From NCBI GenBank assembly GCA_023957575.1, contig JAMLGU010000001.1, forward strand, positions 1-64,000: a DNA stretch of 64,000 nt. Direction: 5' to 3'. Positions 26,464-34,149 of the stretch are shown piece by piece. Every line of letters starts with the position of its first letter. Positions within the stretch are counted from its first letter, which is position 1. The notes under the pieces are model-generated. The model was not told the DNA's origin. It saw only the letters and a program-made list of their open reading frames with translations, and ran no database searches. Source of the stretch: Chitinophagaceae bacterium (GTDB lineage Bacteria > Bacteroidota > Bacteroidia > Chitinophagales > Chitinophagaceae). The translations under genes and the position numbers were made by a program.

Positions 26464-27698
26464 CAGGGCAGACGCATTAAAAATATGTAGTAATCCACAG
26501 GTGTGGAAATAAAGTTGCTTGTAAATCAAATTGAATACCCGGACTTGCAGTTCCAAAAAGCTATGACAGCCATTTTGGAACATTTTGGTCAGTTACCAGA
26601 TCCGCGAACTAAAGAGCATAAAATCATTCATAAGCTCTATGACATTGTATTTATTACTATAGCGGCGGTTATATGTGGGGCAGAAGACTGGTATGATATT
26701 GAGGACTATGGGGAAGCTAACCAACAATGGCTTAGCCGTTTTCTGGAACTACCCGGTGGTCTGCCGTCACACGATACATACAACCGTGTGTTTTCGCTAT
26801 TTGATCCGCAGGCTTTGCAGCAGTGTTTTGTGGGTTGGGTACAAAGCATTGCCCATATAAGTGAAGGGCAAGTAGTGAGTATTGATGGCAAACAGCTACG
26901 CCACAGCGGCGAGCAGGGAGGTAAAAGCATTATTCACATGGTAAGCGCCTGGAGCAATGCCAATAATATGGTGTTGGGGCGACTAAAAGTAAACGATAAG
27001 AGTAATGAGATTACGGCTATTCCTGCTTTATTGGAAGTATTGATGCTAAAAGGATGCTGGATTACTATTGATGCCATGGGTTGTCAAATCGAAATAGCCA
27101 AAAAGATCAGGGAAGTGGGGGCTGAATATATCCTCGCAGTAAAAGATAATCAAAAGCACCTGAATGATGACATTAAGGAAGCTTTTGCACAGACGCCGCA
27201 AACGGCAAGTCATACGCAATTAAATGTAGATCATGGTCGCATAGAAAAACGTATCTGCCGTATTATAACAGATATGGACTGGATTTGCAGTAAAGATCAA
27301 TGGGAAGGGCTTCAAACCATTATAGAAATAATAAGTGAGCGAACCCATAAAGCGACCGGAGAAAAAGAAAAGCAGGTTCGCCATTATATAAGCAGTATAA
27401 AGGCGCCGGCTGAAGCCTTCAATACTGCTATAAGGGAACATTGGGGCATAGAGAACAAACTGCATTGGGTTTTAGATGTTTGTTTTGGAGAAGATATGAG
27501 TACTAAAAGGGCAGGAACTGCTGCCGAGAATTTTTCTTTTGTTAGCAAGGTAGCCCTTAACCTGCTCAATCAATCAGAAGAGAGAAAGGGTGGCAAAAAG
27601 CTTAGCATCAAACGAAAAAGAAAAAAGGCAGACAGAGATAAGGATTATTTGTTATCGCTTTTGGCTAAAGCCGGATAACTTTTAATGCGTCTGCCCTG
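26464..27698 (+). mobile_element. Complete ISAs1-family insertion sequence
   Basis: The 1235-bp element is bounded by perfect 19-bp inverted repeats, CAGGGCAGACGCATTAAAA at 26464-26482 and TTTTAATGCGTCTGCCCTG at 27680-27698. It is flanked by the 10-bp target duplication ATTATTATTG at 26454-26463 and 27699-27708. The single transposase gene fills it. A short hairpin TCCACA-GG-TGTGGA (26494-26507) covers the GTG start codon of the transposase and may limit translation from outside transcripts. Perfect ends and duplication indicate recent insertion and probable mobility. Confidence 0.97.
26503..27678 (+). CDS. ISAs1-family DDE transposase
   Basis: The 391-residue protein begins at GTG 26503. 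The N-terminal DDE_Tnp_1-associated part has GQLPDPRTKEHKIIHKLYDI, typical of the ISAs1/H-repeat group. Catalytic residues are visible in VSIDGKQLRHS (first Asp), WITIDAMGCQ (second Asp) and REHWGIENKLHWVLDV (Glu). The basic C-terminus (KLSIKRKRKKADRDKDYLL) ends just before the right inverted repeat. Nothing is broken, so the protein should be functional. Confidence 0.96.
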   Translation: MEIKLLVNQIEYPDLQFQKAMTAILEHFGQLPDPRTKEHKIIHKLYDIVFITIAAVICGAEDWYDIEDYGEANQQWLSRFLELPGGLPSHDTYNRVFSLFDPQALQQCFVGWVQSIAHISEGQVVSIDGKQLRHSGEQGGKSIIHMVSAWSNANNMVLGRLKVNDKSNEITAIPALLEVLMLKGCWITIDAMGCQIEIAKKIREVGAEYILAVKDNQKHLNDDIKEAFAQTPQTASHTQLNVDHGRIEKRICRIITDMDWICSKDQWEGLQTIIEIISERTHKATGEKEKQVRHYISSIKAPAEAFNTAIREHWGIENKLHWVLDVCFGEDMSTKRAGTAAENFSFVSKVALNLLNQSEERKGGKKLSIKRKRKKADRDKDYLLSLLAKAG

Positions 27699-27705
27699 AT
27701 TATTA

Positions 27706-27735
27706 TTGCAGTTGCAAAAATATTCCATACTTTTG
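27706..27735 (+). promoter_or_regulatory. Bacteroidota promoter abutting the IS
   Basis: TTG at 27706-27708, a 19-base spacer and TACTTTTG at 27728-27735 match the Bacteroidota -33/-7 consensus exactly. The TTG is the last three bases of the IS target duplication. Transcription would start near 27742 and lead into the abi gene with a leader of about 85 bases containing a CCAGCC/GGCTGG stem (27748-27753, 27781-27786). Confidence 0.65.
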
Positions 27736-27826
27736 CACTTAATAATACCAGCCACGCTTCCCACTTGAACAGCGCACCCGGGCTGGTTTTCGATTTTTAT
27801 AGGGGTAACTTAATTTCAACAACGCT

Positions 27827-28720
27827 ATGAAGTATAATAAGTTACCTATTACCATACCTGAACAGGTAGAAAAATTAAAAGAACGAGGGCTGAAATTTGA
27901 CAATGAGGCAAAAGCTCAAAACTACCTCTCCAATATTAGTTATTACCGATTAAGTGCTTACACACACCCTTTTCAAGACAATTCTCATGACAACCACCCT
28001 TTTAATATTGATGTTACTTTTGAGCAAATTATAGAACTTTACGTTTTTGACAGAAAACTACGTCTATTGATTTTCGATGAAATTGAAAAAATTGAAATCG
28101 CATTGAGAACGCAAATCATTTACCATTTTGCTTTAAATAACGGAAGTCATTGGCAACTTAAGCCTGAACTCTATAGAGACCCAATGAGATTTGCTAACCA
28201 TTTAGACAGCTTACAAAAGGAAATAGATAGAAGCAACGAAACATTTATTGACCATTACAAAAATAAATACACCAATCCGACAGAACCACCAAGTTGGATG
28301 AGTTTAGAAGTAAGTAGTATGGGTTTGCTATCAAAGATTTTTCAAAACTTAAAAAAGAGCCCAGAAAAATTAGCGGTAACATCTCATTTTGGACTTAAAG
28401 ATGTTTCAGTTATTGAAAATTGGATACTTTGCTTTAGCACATTAAGAAACATTTGTGCTCATCACGGACGAGTTTGGAATAGACGACTTACTCAGATAAA
28501 ACTCCCTACTCATCCGAACCACACTTTTTTGAAAAATAAATCAATTTATACAAACAAACTTTATGCGACATTATCTTGCATTGAGTATATTTTAAAACAA
28601 ATAAGTATAGGCTCAACATTTAGTGGACGACTTAAGGAATTAATGACAACCTGCCCGTTAGCGCAGACAAAAGAAATGGGCTTCCCAAAAAACTGGTTAG
28701 GTGAAGAACTATGGAAATGA
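27827..28720 (+). CDS. Abi_2 (AbiD/AbiF-like) abortive infection protein
   Basis: The 297-residue protein has the Abi_2 pattern: ITIPEQVEKLKERGLKF, YLSNISYYRLSAYTHPFQ, then DRKLRLLIFDEIEKIEIALR. Near residue 210 is RNICAHHGRVWNRRL, whose R-x4-H is the HEPN ribonuclease motif. Family knowledge: AbiD/F proteins stop phage growth at the cost of the cell, probably through RNA cleavage. The DNA is visibly richer in A and T than its neighbours, suggesting transfer. It stands alone between the IS and a tetracycline-type exporter, and is the second defence function in this window outside the element. Confidence 0.92.
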   Translation: MKYNKLPITIPEQVEKLKERGLKFDNEAKAQNYLSNISYYRLSAYTHPFQDNSHDNHPFNIDVTFEQIIELYVFDRKLRLLIFDEIEKIEIALRTQIIYHFALNNGSHWQLKPELYRDPMRFANHLDSLQKEIDRSNETFIDHYKNKYTNPTEPPSWMSLEVSSMGLLSKIFQNLKKSPEKLAVTSHFGLKDVSVIENWILCFSTLRNICAHHGRVWNRRLTQIKLPTHPNHTFLKNKSIYTNKLYATLSCIEYILKQISIGSTFSGRLKELMTTCPLAQTKEMGFPKNWLGEELWK

Positions 28721-28786
28721 CCACCGGCTATAACAACTAAGGCTTCATTGGGCATTTGTGCAAAGTTCAACATTCGTTCTTCCCTG

Positions 28787-28810
28787 CCCGACTGAAGTCA
28801 TTCAGGCGGG
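28787..28810. repeat. Hairpin downstream of abi
   Basis: CCCGACTGAA (28787-28796) pairs with TTCAGGCGGG (28801-28810) around GTCA with one mismatch. Outside it GTTCAA (28775-28780) and TTGAAC (28813-28818) are also complementary, and the similar stretches CATTTGTGCAAAG and CATTTGTGCTAAG flank the block. There is no T run, so it is not a usual terminator; a dispersed palindromic repeat is more likely. Confidence 0.55.
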
Positions 28811-29011
28811 GATTGAACATTTGTGCTAAGAACTCCCGCCTTCGGCAATACCCAAAACGATAAGAGATAATAGAAGATGTCGTAAATATAAAATGTCTTT
28901 CAGGGATTCAGAAATATTTTCAAAGTAGTGATAAAATTTTTATAACAAGCATTTATCATAATTCTCAATACAGAAAGGCTATTTTTCCTCATCTTTGCTG
29001 CTTCTTTTTGG

Positions 29012-30232
29012 ATGAAAACATCAAAAAACGCAGCAATAGGATTTATTTTCGTTACCATGACCATCGATGTCATTGGTCTGGGGCTTATCATACCCGTCAT
29101 TCCTACCCTGATAGCTCAACTAAAGCATGTGTCCATAGAAGCGGCCAGTGAGTGGGGCGGATTTCTGATGTTTGCTTATGCTGCCATGCAATTTTTGTTT
29201 GCACCAATGGTGGGCAATCTCAGCGATAAGTACGGCAGAAGAAGGGTTATATTGATTTCTCTGGCAGGTTTTGCTGTTGATTATGTTATTCTTGCGCTGG
29301 CTCACAACTACACGCTGCTGCTGGTTGGTCGTATTTTATCGGGAATTACAGGAGCCAGTTTTACTGCTGCCACTGCTTATATTGCAGATATTAGTACAAA
29401 GGAAACCCGTGCCAAAAATTTTGGATTGATAGGCGCTGCCTTCGGTTTGGGTTTCGTTATTGGTCCTGCATTGGGTGGTTTACTATCGGTTTGGGGACTT
29501 CGGGCGCCTTTTTGGGCTGCAGCCGGTTTGTGCTTAGTTAATTTCGTTTATGGATATTATATACTGCCGGAGTCTTTAAAACCCGAAAACCGCCGTCCTT
29601 TTGATTGGAAAAAAGCCAATCCGGTGGGGGCATTGCTGCATTTTAAGAAAAACAAAGCCATTGCCGGTCTTATCATTTCTTTTTTCTTTATCTATCTTGC
29701 TTCTCAGTCGGTAAACTCGGTTTGGAACTACTTTACAATGTACGAATTTAGCTGGACCGAAAAACAGGTGGGTTTTTCTTTGGCAGTGGTTGGGTTGTTG
29801 GTAGGTATTGTTCAGGGAGGCTTAACAAGGGTGGTCAATAATAAAATAGGCAATGAAAAAAGCGTTTATGCCGGGCTGTTGCTTTACACACTGGGTTTGA
29901 GTTTGTTTGCCTTTGCTACTCAGGGTTGGATGATGTATGTGTTTCTGATACCTTATTGCCTGGGCGGAATTGCCGGCCCTGCCTTACAGTCCATCATTAC
30001 CGAACACGTGCCGCCCAATGAGCAGGGCCAACTGCAGGGAGGCCTTACCAGCCTGATGAGTTTGTCCGCAATCATCGGACCATTGGTGATGACGAAATTA
30101 TTTTCTCTTTCTACCCACAAAGAGGCTTTTATTCATTTTCCGGGTTCGCCATTTCTTTTGGGAGCTGTTTTAATGCTTGCCAGCGCCATTGTAGCCTATC
30201 GGTTTTTGTCTGCTCAGGGAAGAATTGTGTAG
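29012..30232 (+). CDS. TetA-type MFS multidrug/tetracycline exporter
   Basis: The 406-residue protein has twelve predicted membrane helices. The loop between helices 2 and 3 reads GNLSDKYGRRRVIL (MFS motif A) and helix 5 has FGLGFVIGPALGGLLS (motif C of drug:proton antiporters). Helix 1 reads IDVIGLGLIIPVIPTL, the TCR/Tet signature. Proteins of this kind in Bacteroidota chromosomes are usually annotated as TCR/Tet MFS transporters without proven tetracycline resistance. It is monocistronic between abi and nfu. Confidence 0.92.
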   Translation: MKTSKNAAIGFIFVTMTIDVIGLGLIIPVIPTLIAQLKHVSIEAASEWGGFLMFAYAAMQFLFAPMVGNLSDKYGRRRVILISLAGFAVDYVILALAHNYTLLLVGRILSGITGASFTAATAYIADISTKETRAKNFGLIGAAFGLGFVIGPALGGLLSVWGLRAPFWAAAGLCLVNFVYGYYILPESLKPENRRPFDWKKANPVGALLHFKKNKAIAGLIISFFFIYLASQSVNSVWNYFTMYEFSWTEKQVGFSLAVVGLLVGIVQGGLTRVVNNKIGNEKSVYAGLLLYTLGLSLFAFATQGWMMYVFLIPYCLGGIAGPALQSIITEHVPPNEQGQLQGGLTSLMSLSAIIGPLVMTKLFSLSTHKEAFIHFPGSPFLLGAVLMLASAIVAYRFLSAQGRIV

Positions 30233-30300
30233 AACGGCTATTTTGTTTTCCCAACATTTAAGGATAAATTTTGTTACTTTTGTACTATAATTTTCTAATC

Positions 30301-30897
30301 ATGATCAAAACAGGAAATCCTATTGTTAGTATTTATACAGAAATGACTCCCAATCCGGAAACAATAAAATTTGTAGCCAATAAATTATTGTATCCCGGCA
30401 AGAGTATTGACTTTTCGGATATAGAAAGCGCCAAACCCTCTCCATTAGCTACCGAATTATTTGGATTTCCATTTATAAAAGCGGTGTTTATTGCGAGCAA
30501 TTTTGTTACGCTTACCAAAACGCCCGAAGCAGAATGGATGGATATAACCCCTTCTATCAGACAGTTTTTGAAAGATTATTTAGAAGAAGGTAAGGTGGTG
30601 ATTAACGAGGATGAAGTAATCCCCTTAAAAAATGAGGGAAGCAACATTGTGCTGGATGATGACGATGATGTGGTAAAAAGAATTAAGGAATTGCTGGAAA
30701 ATTATGTAAAACCTGCCGTGGAAATGGATGGAGGCGCTATTCAGTTTAAAAGTTATGAAGATGGTGTGGTTGCTCTGGCGATGCAGGGAAGCTGCAGTGG
30801 TTGCCCATCATCCATGATTACACTGAAAGCAGGTATTGAAGGAATGATGAAAAGAATGATTCCTGAGGTAAGAGAAGTGATGGCTGTGGCCGAATAA
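30301..30897 (+). CDS. NifU-family Fe-S scaffold (Nfu type)
   Basis: The ATG at 30301 (MIKTGNPIVSIYTEMTPNPE) gives 198 residues; the frame is open to 30271 but this start fits the family. The N-terminal Nfu domain (about 8-95, PNPETIKFVANK) is followed by the NifU C-terminal domain (about 120-195) with VEMDGGAIQFKSYEDG and the cluster ligands CSGCPSS. Two subunits hold one 4Fe-4S cluster for delivery to target proteins. A TACTTTTG box lies at 30275-30282. It is followed by a strong terminator. Confidence 0.94.
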   Translation: MIKTGNPIVSIYTEMTPNPETIKFVANKLLYPGKSIDFSDIESAKPSPLATELFGFPFIKAVFIASNFVTLTKTPEAEWMDITPSIRQFLKDYLEEGKVVINEDEVIPLKNEGSNIVLDDDDDVVKRIKELLENYVKPAVEMDGGAIQFKSYEDGVVALAMQGSCSGCPSSMITLKAGIEGMMKRMIPEVREVMAVAE

Positions 30898-30928
30898 ATT
30901 ATTTTGTAAATATAAAAGAGTTATTCTC

Positions 30929-30965
30929 AAAGCGTCAACTTTTCGGGTGACGCTTTTGTTTTTTT
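30929..30965 (+). terminator. Rho-independent terminator after nfu
   Basis: AAAGCGTCA (30929-30937) and TGACGCTTT (30948-30956) form a perfect nine-pair stem with a ten-base loop, followed by TGTTTTTTT. The T run ends exactly at the start codon of the M23 peptidase gene, leaving no independent leader for that gene. Confidence 0.85.
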
Positions 30966-31586
30966 ATGAAATATCTACTACTCTCTTTGCTATTTACCTC
31001 CGTTATATCCATCATTGGAATAAGCAGTTGTACCTATATGAAGATTCCTCAAAGAAAGGAAACAAAACTGCTGGTGAAAGGAAAAATAGTGGATACTACT
31101 TCTTACGTATATGACTTTCCCTATCCGAAGGGGAAGAGCTACTGGTTAGTGCAAGACTATTTTACGCATTTAACTCATAAAAGACGGGCAGCGCTGGATT
31201 TCAGGATGCCAATAGGTTCTACTGTTTGTGCTGCCAGAGAAGGAGTGGTATATAAAACCAGGCAGGATGGCACAAAGGGAGGTTTTCAAAGGTCTGACAG
31301 ACCCTTCGCCAATTATGTAATTATAGAACATGTTGACGGCTCTCGTGCCGGCTACTGGCATCTGAGGCGAAACAGTATTTTTGTAAATGCAGGCGACAGC
31401 GTACTGAAGGGTGAGCCGATTGCCCTAAGCGGCAATACAGGTTTTACATTTTTTCCTCATTTGCATTTTATTGTCTGGAGTTTTGACAAAGACAAAAATT
31501 TTTTACAACAACCTACCCGTTTTCGTACACAAAAGGGAAATAGATACATAAAAGCCGTACATAAATATAAAAACCCGGCGATTTGA
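30966..31586 (+). CDS. M23-family peptidase, probable lipoprotein
   Basis: The 206-residue protein starts with a lipoprotein signal (ISIIGISSC). The LytM-type peptidase core shows HKRRAALDFRMPIGSTV (first His and Asp zinc ligands of the yALDF subfamily), GYWHL and the final HLHFIVWSF with the His-x-His pair. Such enzymes cut peptide cross-links of peptidoglycan in the periplasm, or act as non-catalytic activators when ligands are lost; here ligands seem present. The start codon is fused to the T run of the preceding terminator, so expression must depend on read-through or a promoter inside nfu. Confidence 0.88.
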   Translation: MKYLLLSLLFTSVISIIGISSCTYMKIPQRKETKLLVKGKIVDTTSYVYDFPYPKGKSYWLVQDYFTHLTHKRRAALDFRMPIGSTVCAAREGVVYKTRQDGTKGGFQRSDRPFANYVIIEHVDGSRAGYWHLRRNSIFVNAGDSVLKGEPIALSGNTGFTFFPHLHFIVWSFDKDKNFLQQPTRFRTQKGNRYIKAVHKYKNPAI

Positions 31587-31706
31587 TATTTTACGGTTAA
31601 AAAATGCTTATTTTGAGGCTTTTTTTACGGTTTTTGCCAGATAATTGATAAAAAACTGCCGAATCTTTGATTGTTTTATCAAAGGGAAACATTAAAAACA
31701 GATTTT

Positions 31707-32534
31707 ATGACGATAGGAGTTGACTTGGGCGCCACCAATATTAGGGCCGGGCTTGTACACAATGGCGCTATTCAAATGATTAATCAGGTTGCATTAAGCG
31801 ATAAGGATTCTTTGGAAAAAACGTTGGATCAGTTGAAAACAATGATTGCTCCATTAGTGCAGCCGGGGGTAAAAGGTATTGGAATTGGTGTGCCATCGGT
31901 GGTAGATATAGAAAAAGGAATTGTTTATAATGTAGTGCATATACCTTCATGGGAAAAAGTAGAATTAAAGTCAATTCTGGAGGCTGCATTTAAAATTCCC
32001 GTGCAGGTAAATAATGATGTAAACTGTTTTGCATTAGGCGAACAAAAATATGGAGCCGGCAAAGGATATTCCTCATTGGTAGCTATTGCTATGGGAACAG
32101 GTACAGGCTCCGGAATTATTGTAAATAACGAATTGTATGCCGGTGTAAACTGCGGCGCAGGCGAAATAGGTTGTATGCCCTACCTTGACAGCGATTACGA
32201 ACATTATACCAGTTCTTTGTTTTTCTCAAAAAAACATAATACCACTTCATTGGCACAATATGAGCTGGCGCAAAAAGGAGATGCAGAAGCCCTGAAGTTA
32301 TGGGAAGAATTTGGCGGTCATTTTGGCACTCTCATAAAAACAGTTTTATATGCTTATGATCCTCAGATGATTGTGCTGGGTGGCTCGCTCACAAAGGCGT
32401 ATTCTTTTTTTGAACCGGCTATGAGGAGCAAGCTGGAAGATTTCTATTTTCCCGAATCATTGAAAAAGCTAAAGATTGTACCCGGAACGGTTAATAATAT
32501 TGCAATATTGGGCGCATCGGCGCTGATTTCTTAA
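31707..32534 (+). CDS. ROK-family sugar kinase
   Basis: The ATG at 31707 (MTIGVDLGATNIRAGLV) is preferred over the open extension to 31671 because the phosphate-1 loop begins immediately. The 275-residue protein has IGIGVPSVVDIEKG, VNNDVNCFALGEQKYG (catalytic Asp in NDVN) and AMGTGTGSGIIVNN. The usual ROK zinc cluster CxCGxxGC is absent; CGAGEIGCMPYL is in its place. Likely a cytosolic glucokinase or N-acetyl-sugar kinase; there is no HTH, so it is not a regulator. Confidence 0.9.
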   Translation: MTIGVDLGATNIRAGLVHNGAIQMINQVALSDKDSLEKTLDQLKTMIAPLVQPGVKGIGIGVPSVVDIEKGIVYNVVHIPSWEKVELKSILEAAFKIPVQVNNDVNCFALGEQKYGAGKGYSSLVAIAMGTGTGSGIIVNNELYAGVNCGAGEIGCMPYLDSDYEHYTSSLFFSKKHNTTSLAQYELAQKGDAEALKLWEEFGGHFGTLIKTVLYAYDPQMIVLGGSLTKAYSFFEPAMRSKLEDFYFPESLKKLKIVPGTVNNIAILGASALIS

Positions 32535-32614
32535 ATTGAAAAATCAGGGTTTTAGAAAAACAAATCCATTGGATTGGGAGTAGGTGTCAAAACGAAGAGC
32601 TTTTAGAATATTGA

Positions 32615-33052
32615 CTATCTTTTTCTTTTAAAAAAAGCTTTCATCAATGCAGCACATTCTTCCTTTAAAATACCTGTAACGATTTCTGTTTTCGGGTGAA
32701 ATGGAGATATCACGGGTTTTATACGGCTAAAACCGTTTTTTTCATCGGCAGCGCCCCACACCACTTTACTGAGTTTGCTCCAATATAAAGCGCCGGCACA
32801 CATTACGCAAGGCTCCACAGTAACATACAAGGTTGCCTCGGGCAGGTATTTGGCGCCCATATTTCCGAAAGCGCTTGTAAGCGCTATCATTTCGGCATGG
32901 GCAGTTGGGTCATTCAGCCGCTCCGTCATATTATAACCCCTTGCGATTATTTTATTGTTGGCCACCACTACTGCGCCAATGGGTATTTCATCCTCATCGA
33001 ATGCACGCTGCGCTTCCCTCAACGCTAACCTCATAAAATATTCGTCATCCAT
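32615..33052 (-). CDS. tadA: tRNA-specific adenosine deaminase TadA
   Basis: The ATG at 33052 (MDDEYFMRLALREAQRAF) gives 145 residues, the normal length; the frame is open to 33088. Zinc ligands and catalytic Glu lie in TAHAEMIAL and EPCVMCAGAL. It converts adenosine 34 to inosine in tRNA-Arg(ACG). A TACATTTG box (minus strand, 33073-33080) lies about 20 bases upstream; the MITE at 33101 is inserted just behind it and may have replaced the original upstream region. Confidence 0.95.
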   Translation of the reverse strand: MDDEYFMRLALREAQRAFDEDEIPIGAVVVANNKIIARGYNMTERLNDPTAHAEMIALTSAFGNMGAKYLPEATLYVTVEPCVMCAGALYWSKLSKVVWGAADEKNGFSRIKPVISPFHPKTEIVTGILKEECAALMKAFFKRKR

Positions 33053-33100
33053 GCTGTGTCTTTTATTAATGGCAAATGTAAAACACACAAATCAATTCTT

Positions 33101-33727
33101 GGCTAATTCTCTTTTTGATGTGCTAAGCAGATTTTGTTCAAATAATACTTATTCCGGTTTTGCTTCGTACGATAAAGGTTTCCCGATTTTTTAACAGTGG
33201 CTGCATGAGGTGCCTATTTTGGTTCGGTACCGCGTAAGCGGTATCTCGCTGAAAGCGAAAAGAAGCAAAATCAGCACCGGTGCAGCCACGCAGCCCGCCG
33301 GCTGCGGAGGCAAAAACTAGGAATGAAAGAATGTATGCTTGTTTTCAAACATTTTCTTGATAAAAAGTTTGACAAAAATCAAGGCTGTGATGCCCTCGCT
33401 AAAAATGAATTTCGTTACGCTAAAATGCCTGAACTCGCTTCGTGCCTGCGTTTGATAAAGTTAGCGTTTCTGCGCTCAAACAGCAGGCATTTTTTAACGC
33501 TTCACTACATTCATTTTTTTAACGCTCAGGCATCAAGGCCGTTTGGCTTCGCACGATGACGCTTCGCAATATCGCGGCTTGCCGATTATTGCCGCTGTGG
33601 AGGCGAAAAGGAGGAATTAAATGCTTATTGAATAAAAATTTACACTTTTCAAATAATGGTAACTGACCGGACGAGCAGAGGATGCTAACGGATTTTTTAT
33701 AATAGCAACACTAAAAAAGAATTAGCC
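33101..33727. mobile_element. MITE-like non-autonomous element, copy 1
   Basis: The 627-bp element has terminal inverted repeats of 24 bp (33101-33124, GGCTAATTCTCTTTTTG..., and 33704-33727) and an 8-bp target duplication CAATTCTT at 33093-33100 and 33728-33735. It encodes no transposase. A frame of 78 codons (33323-33559) is open in both copies, but most differences between copies there change the amino acid, so it is probably not a gene. Internally it has two long imperfect inverted repeats (see the second copy at 49488). It sits between tadA and the sugE-like gene. Confidence 0.88.
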
Positions 33728-33812
33728 CAATTCTTTGGAAAACCAAAAACTTATTCTGAAAGCTCTAATTTTGATCCGTATATTTTATAAATAATAACAG
33801 ATATTCGATATC

Positions 33813-34142
33813 ATGCACTGGATTATACTTTTTGTAGCAGGCTTTTTTGAAGCAGCTTTTGCCCTTTGTCTTGGAATGGCACATGAAACAAAAGGCAAGA
33901 CTTCTGTTTATTGGTTGATTGCTTTTCTGATTACGCTTGCTATCAGTATGATATTATTATATATTGCCACTCAAAAAATTCCTATCGGCACCGCTTACGC
34001 AGTGTGGACGGGCATCGGAGCAGTTACCACAGCTATTGTAGGAATTATTTTGTTTAAGGAACCCGCAGGTTTCTGGCGACTGTTTTTTATTTTTACTTTA
34101 ATTGCCAGTATTGTAGGGCTGAAAGCCGTTTCGCAAGGTTAA
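33813..34142 (+). CDS. SMR-family transporter, SugE/Gdx type
   Basis: The 109-residue protein has four membrane helices and the essential Glu in helix 1 (LFVAGFFEAAFALCLG), then GTAYAVWTGIGAVTTAIVGI in helix 3, the SMR signature. Ending GLKAVSQG fits the SugE/Gdx branch, whose members export guanidinium or quaternary ammonium as antiparallel dimers. I see no guanidine riboswitch upstream; the MITE ends 85 bp before the gene, so the original control region may be displaced. Confidence 0.9.
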   Translation: MHWIILFVAGFFEAAFALCLGMAHETKGKTSVYWLIAFLITLAISMILLYIATQKIPIGTAYAVWTGIGAVTTAIVGIILFKEPAGFWRLFFIFTLIASIVGLKAVSQG

Positions 34143-34149
34143 GTTTGAT

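Noticed and set aside
31671-32534. ROK protein as a transcriptional repressor for the ATTGCAA sites
   Set aside because: The protein has no N-terminal HTH and lies 27 kb away.
33323-33559. 78-residue frame within MITE copy 1, also open in copy 2 (49710-49946)
   Set aside because: The three amino-acid differences between copies arise from almost as many base changes, so there is no sign of selection on the protein, and the frame overlaps the long inverted repeat of the element.
33736-33812. Possible guanidine riboswitch before the sugE-like gene
   Set aside because: The 77 bp between the MITE duplication and the ATG hold none of the conserved guanidine riboswitch stems that I could recognise.
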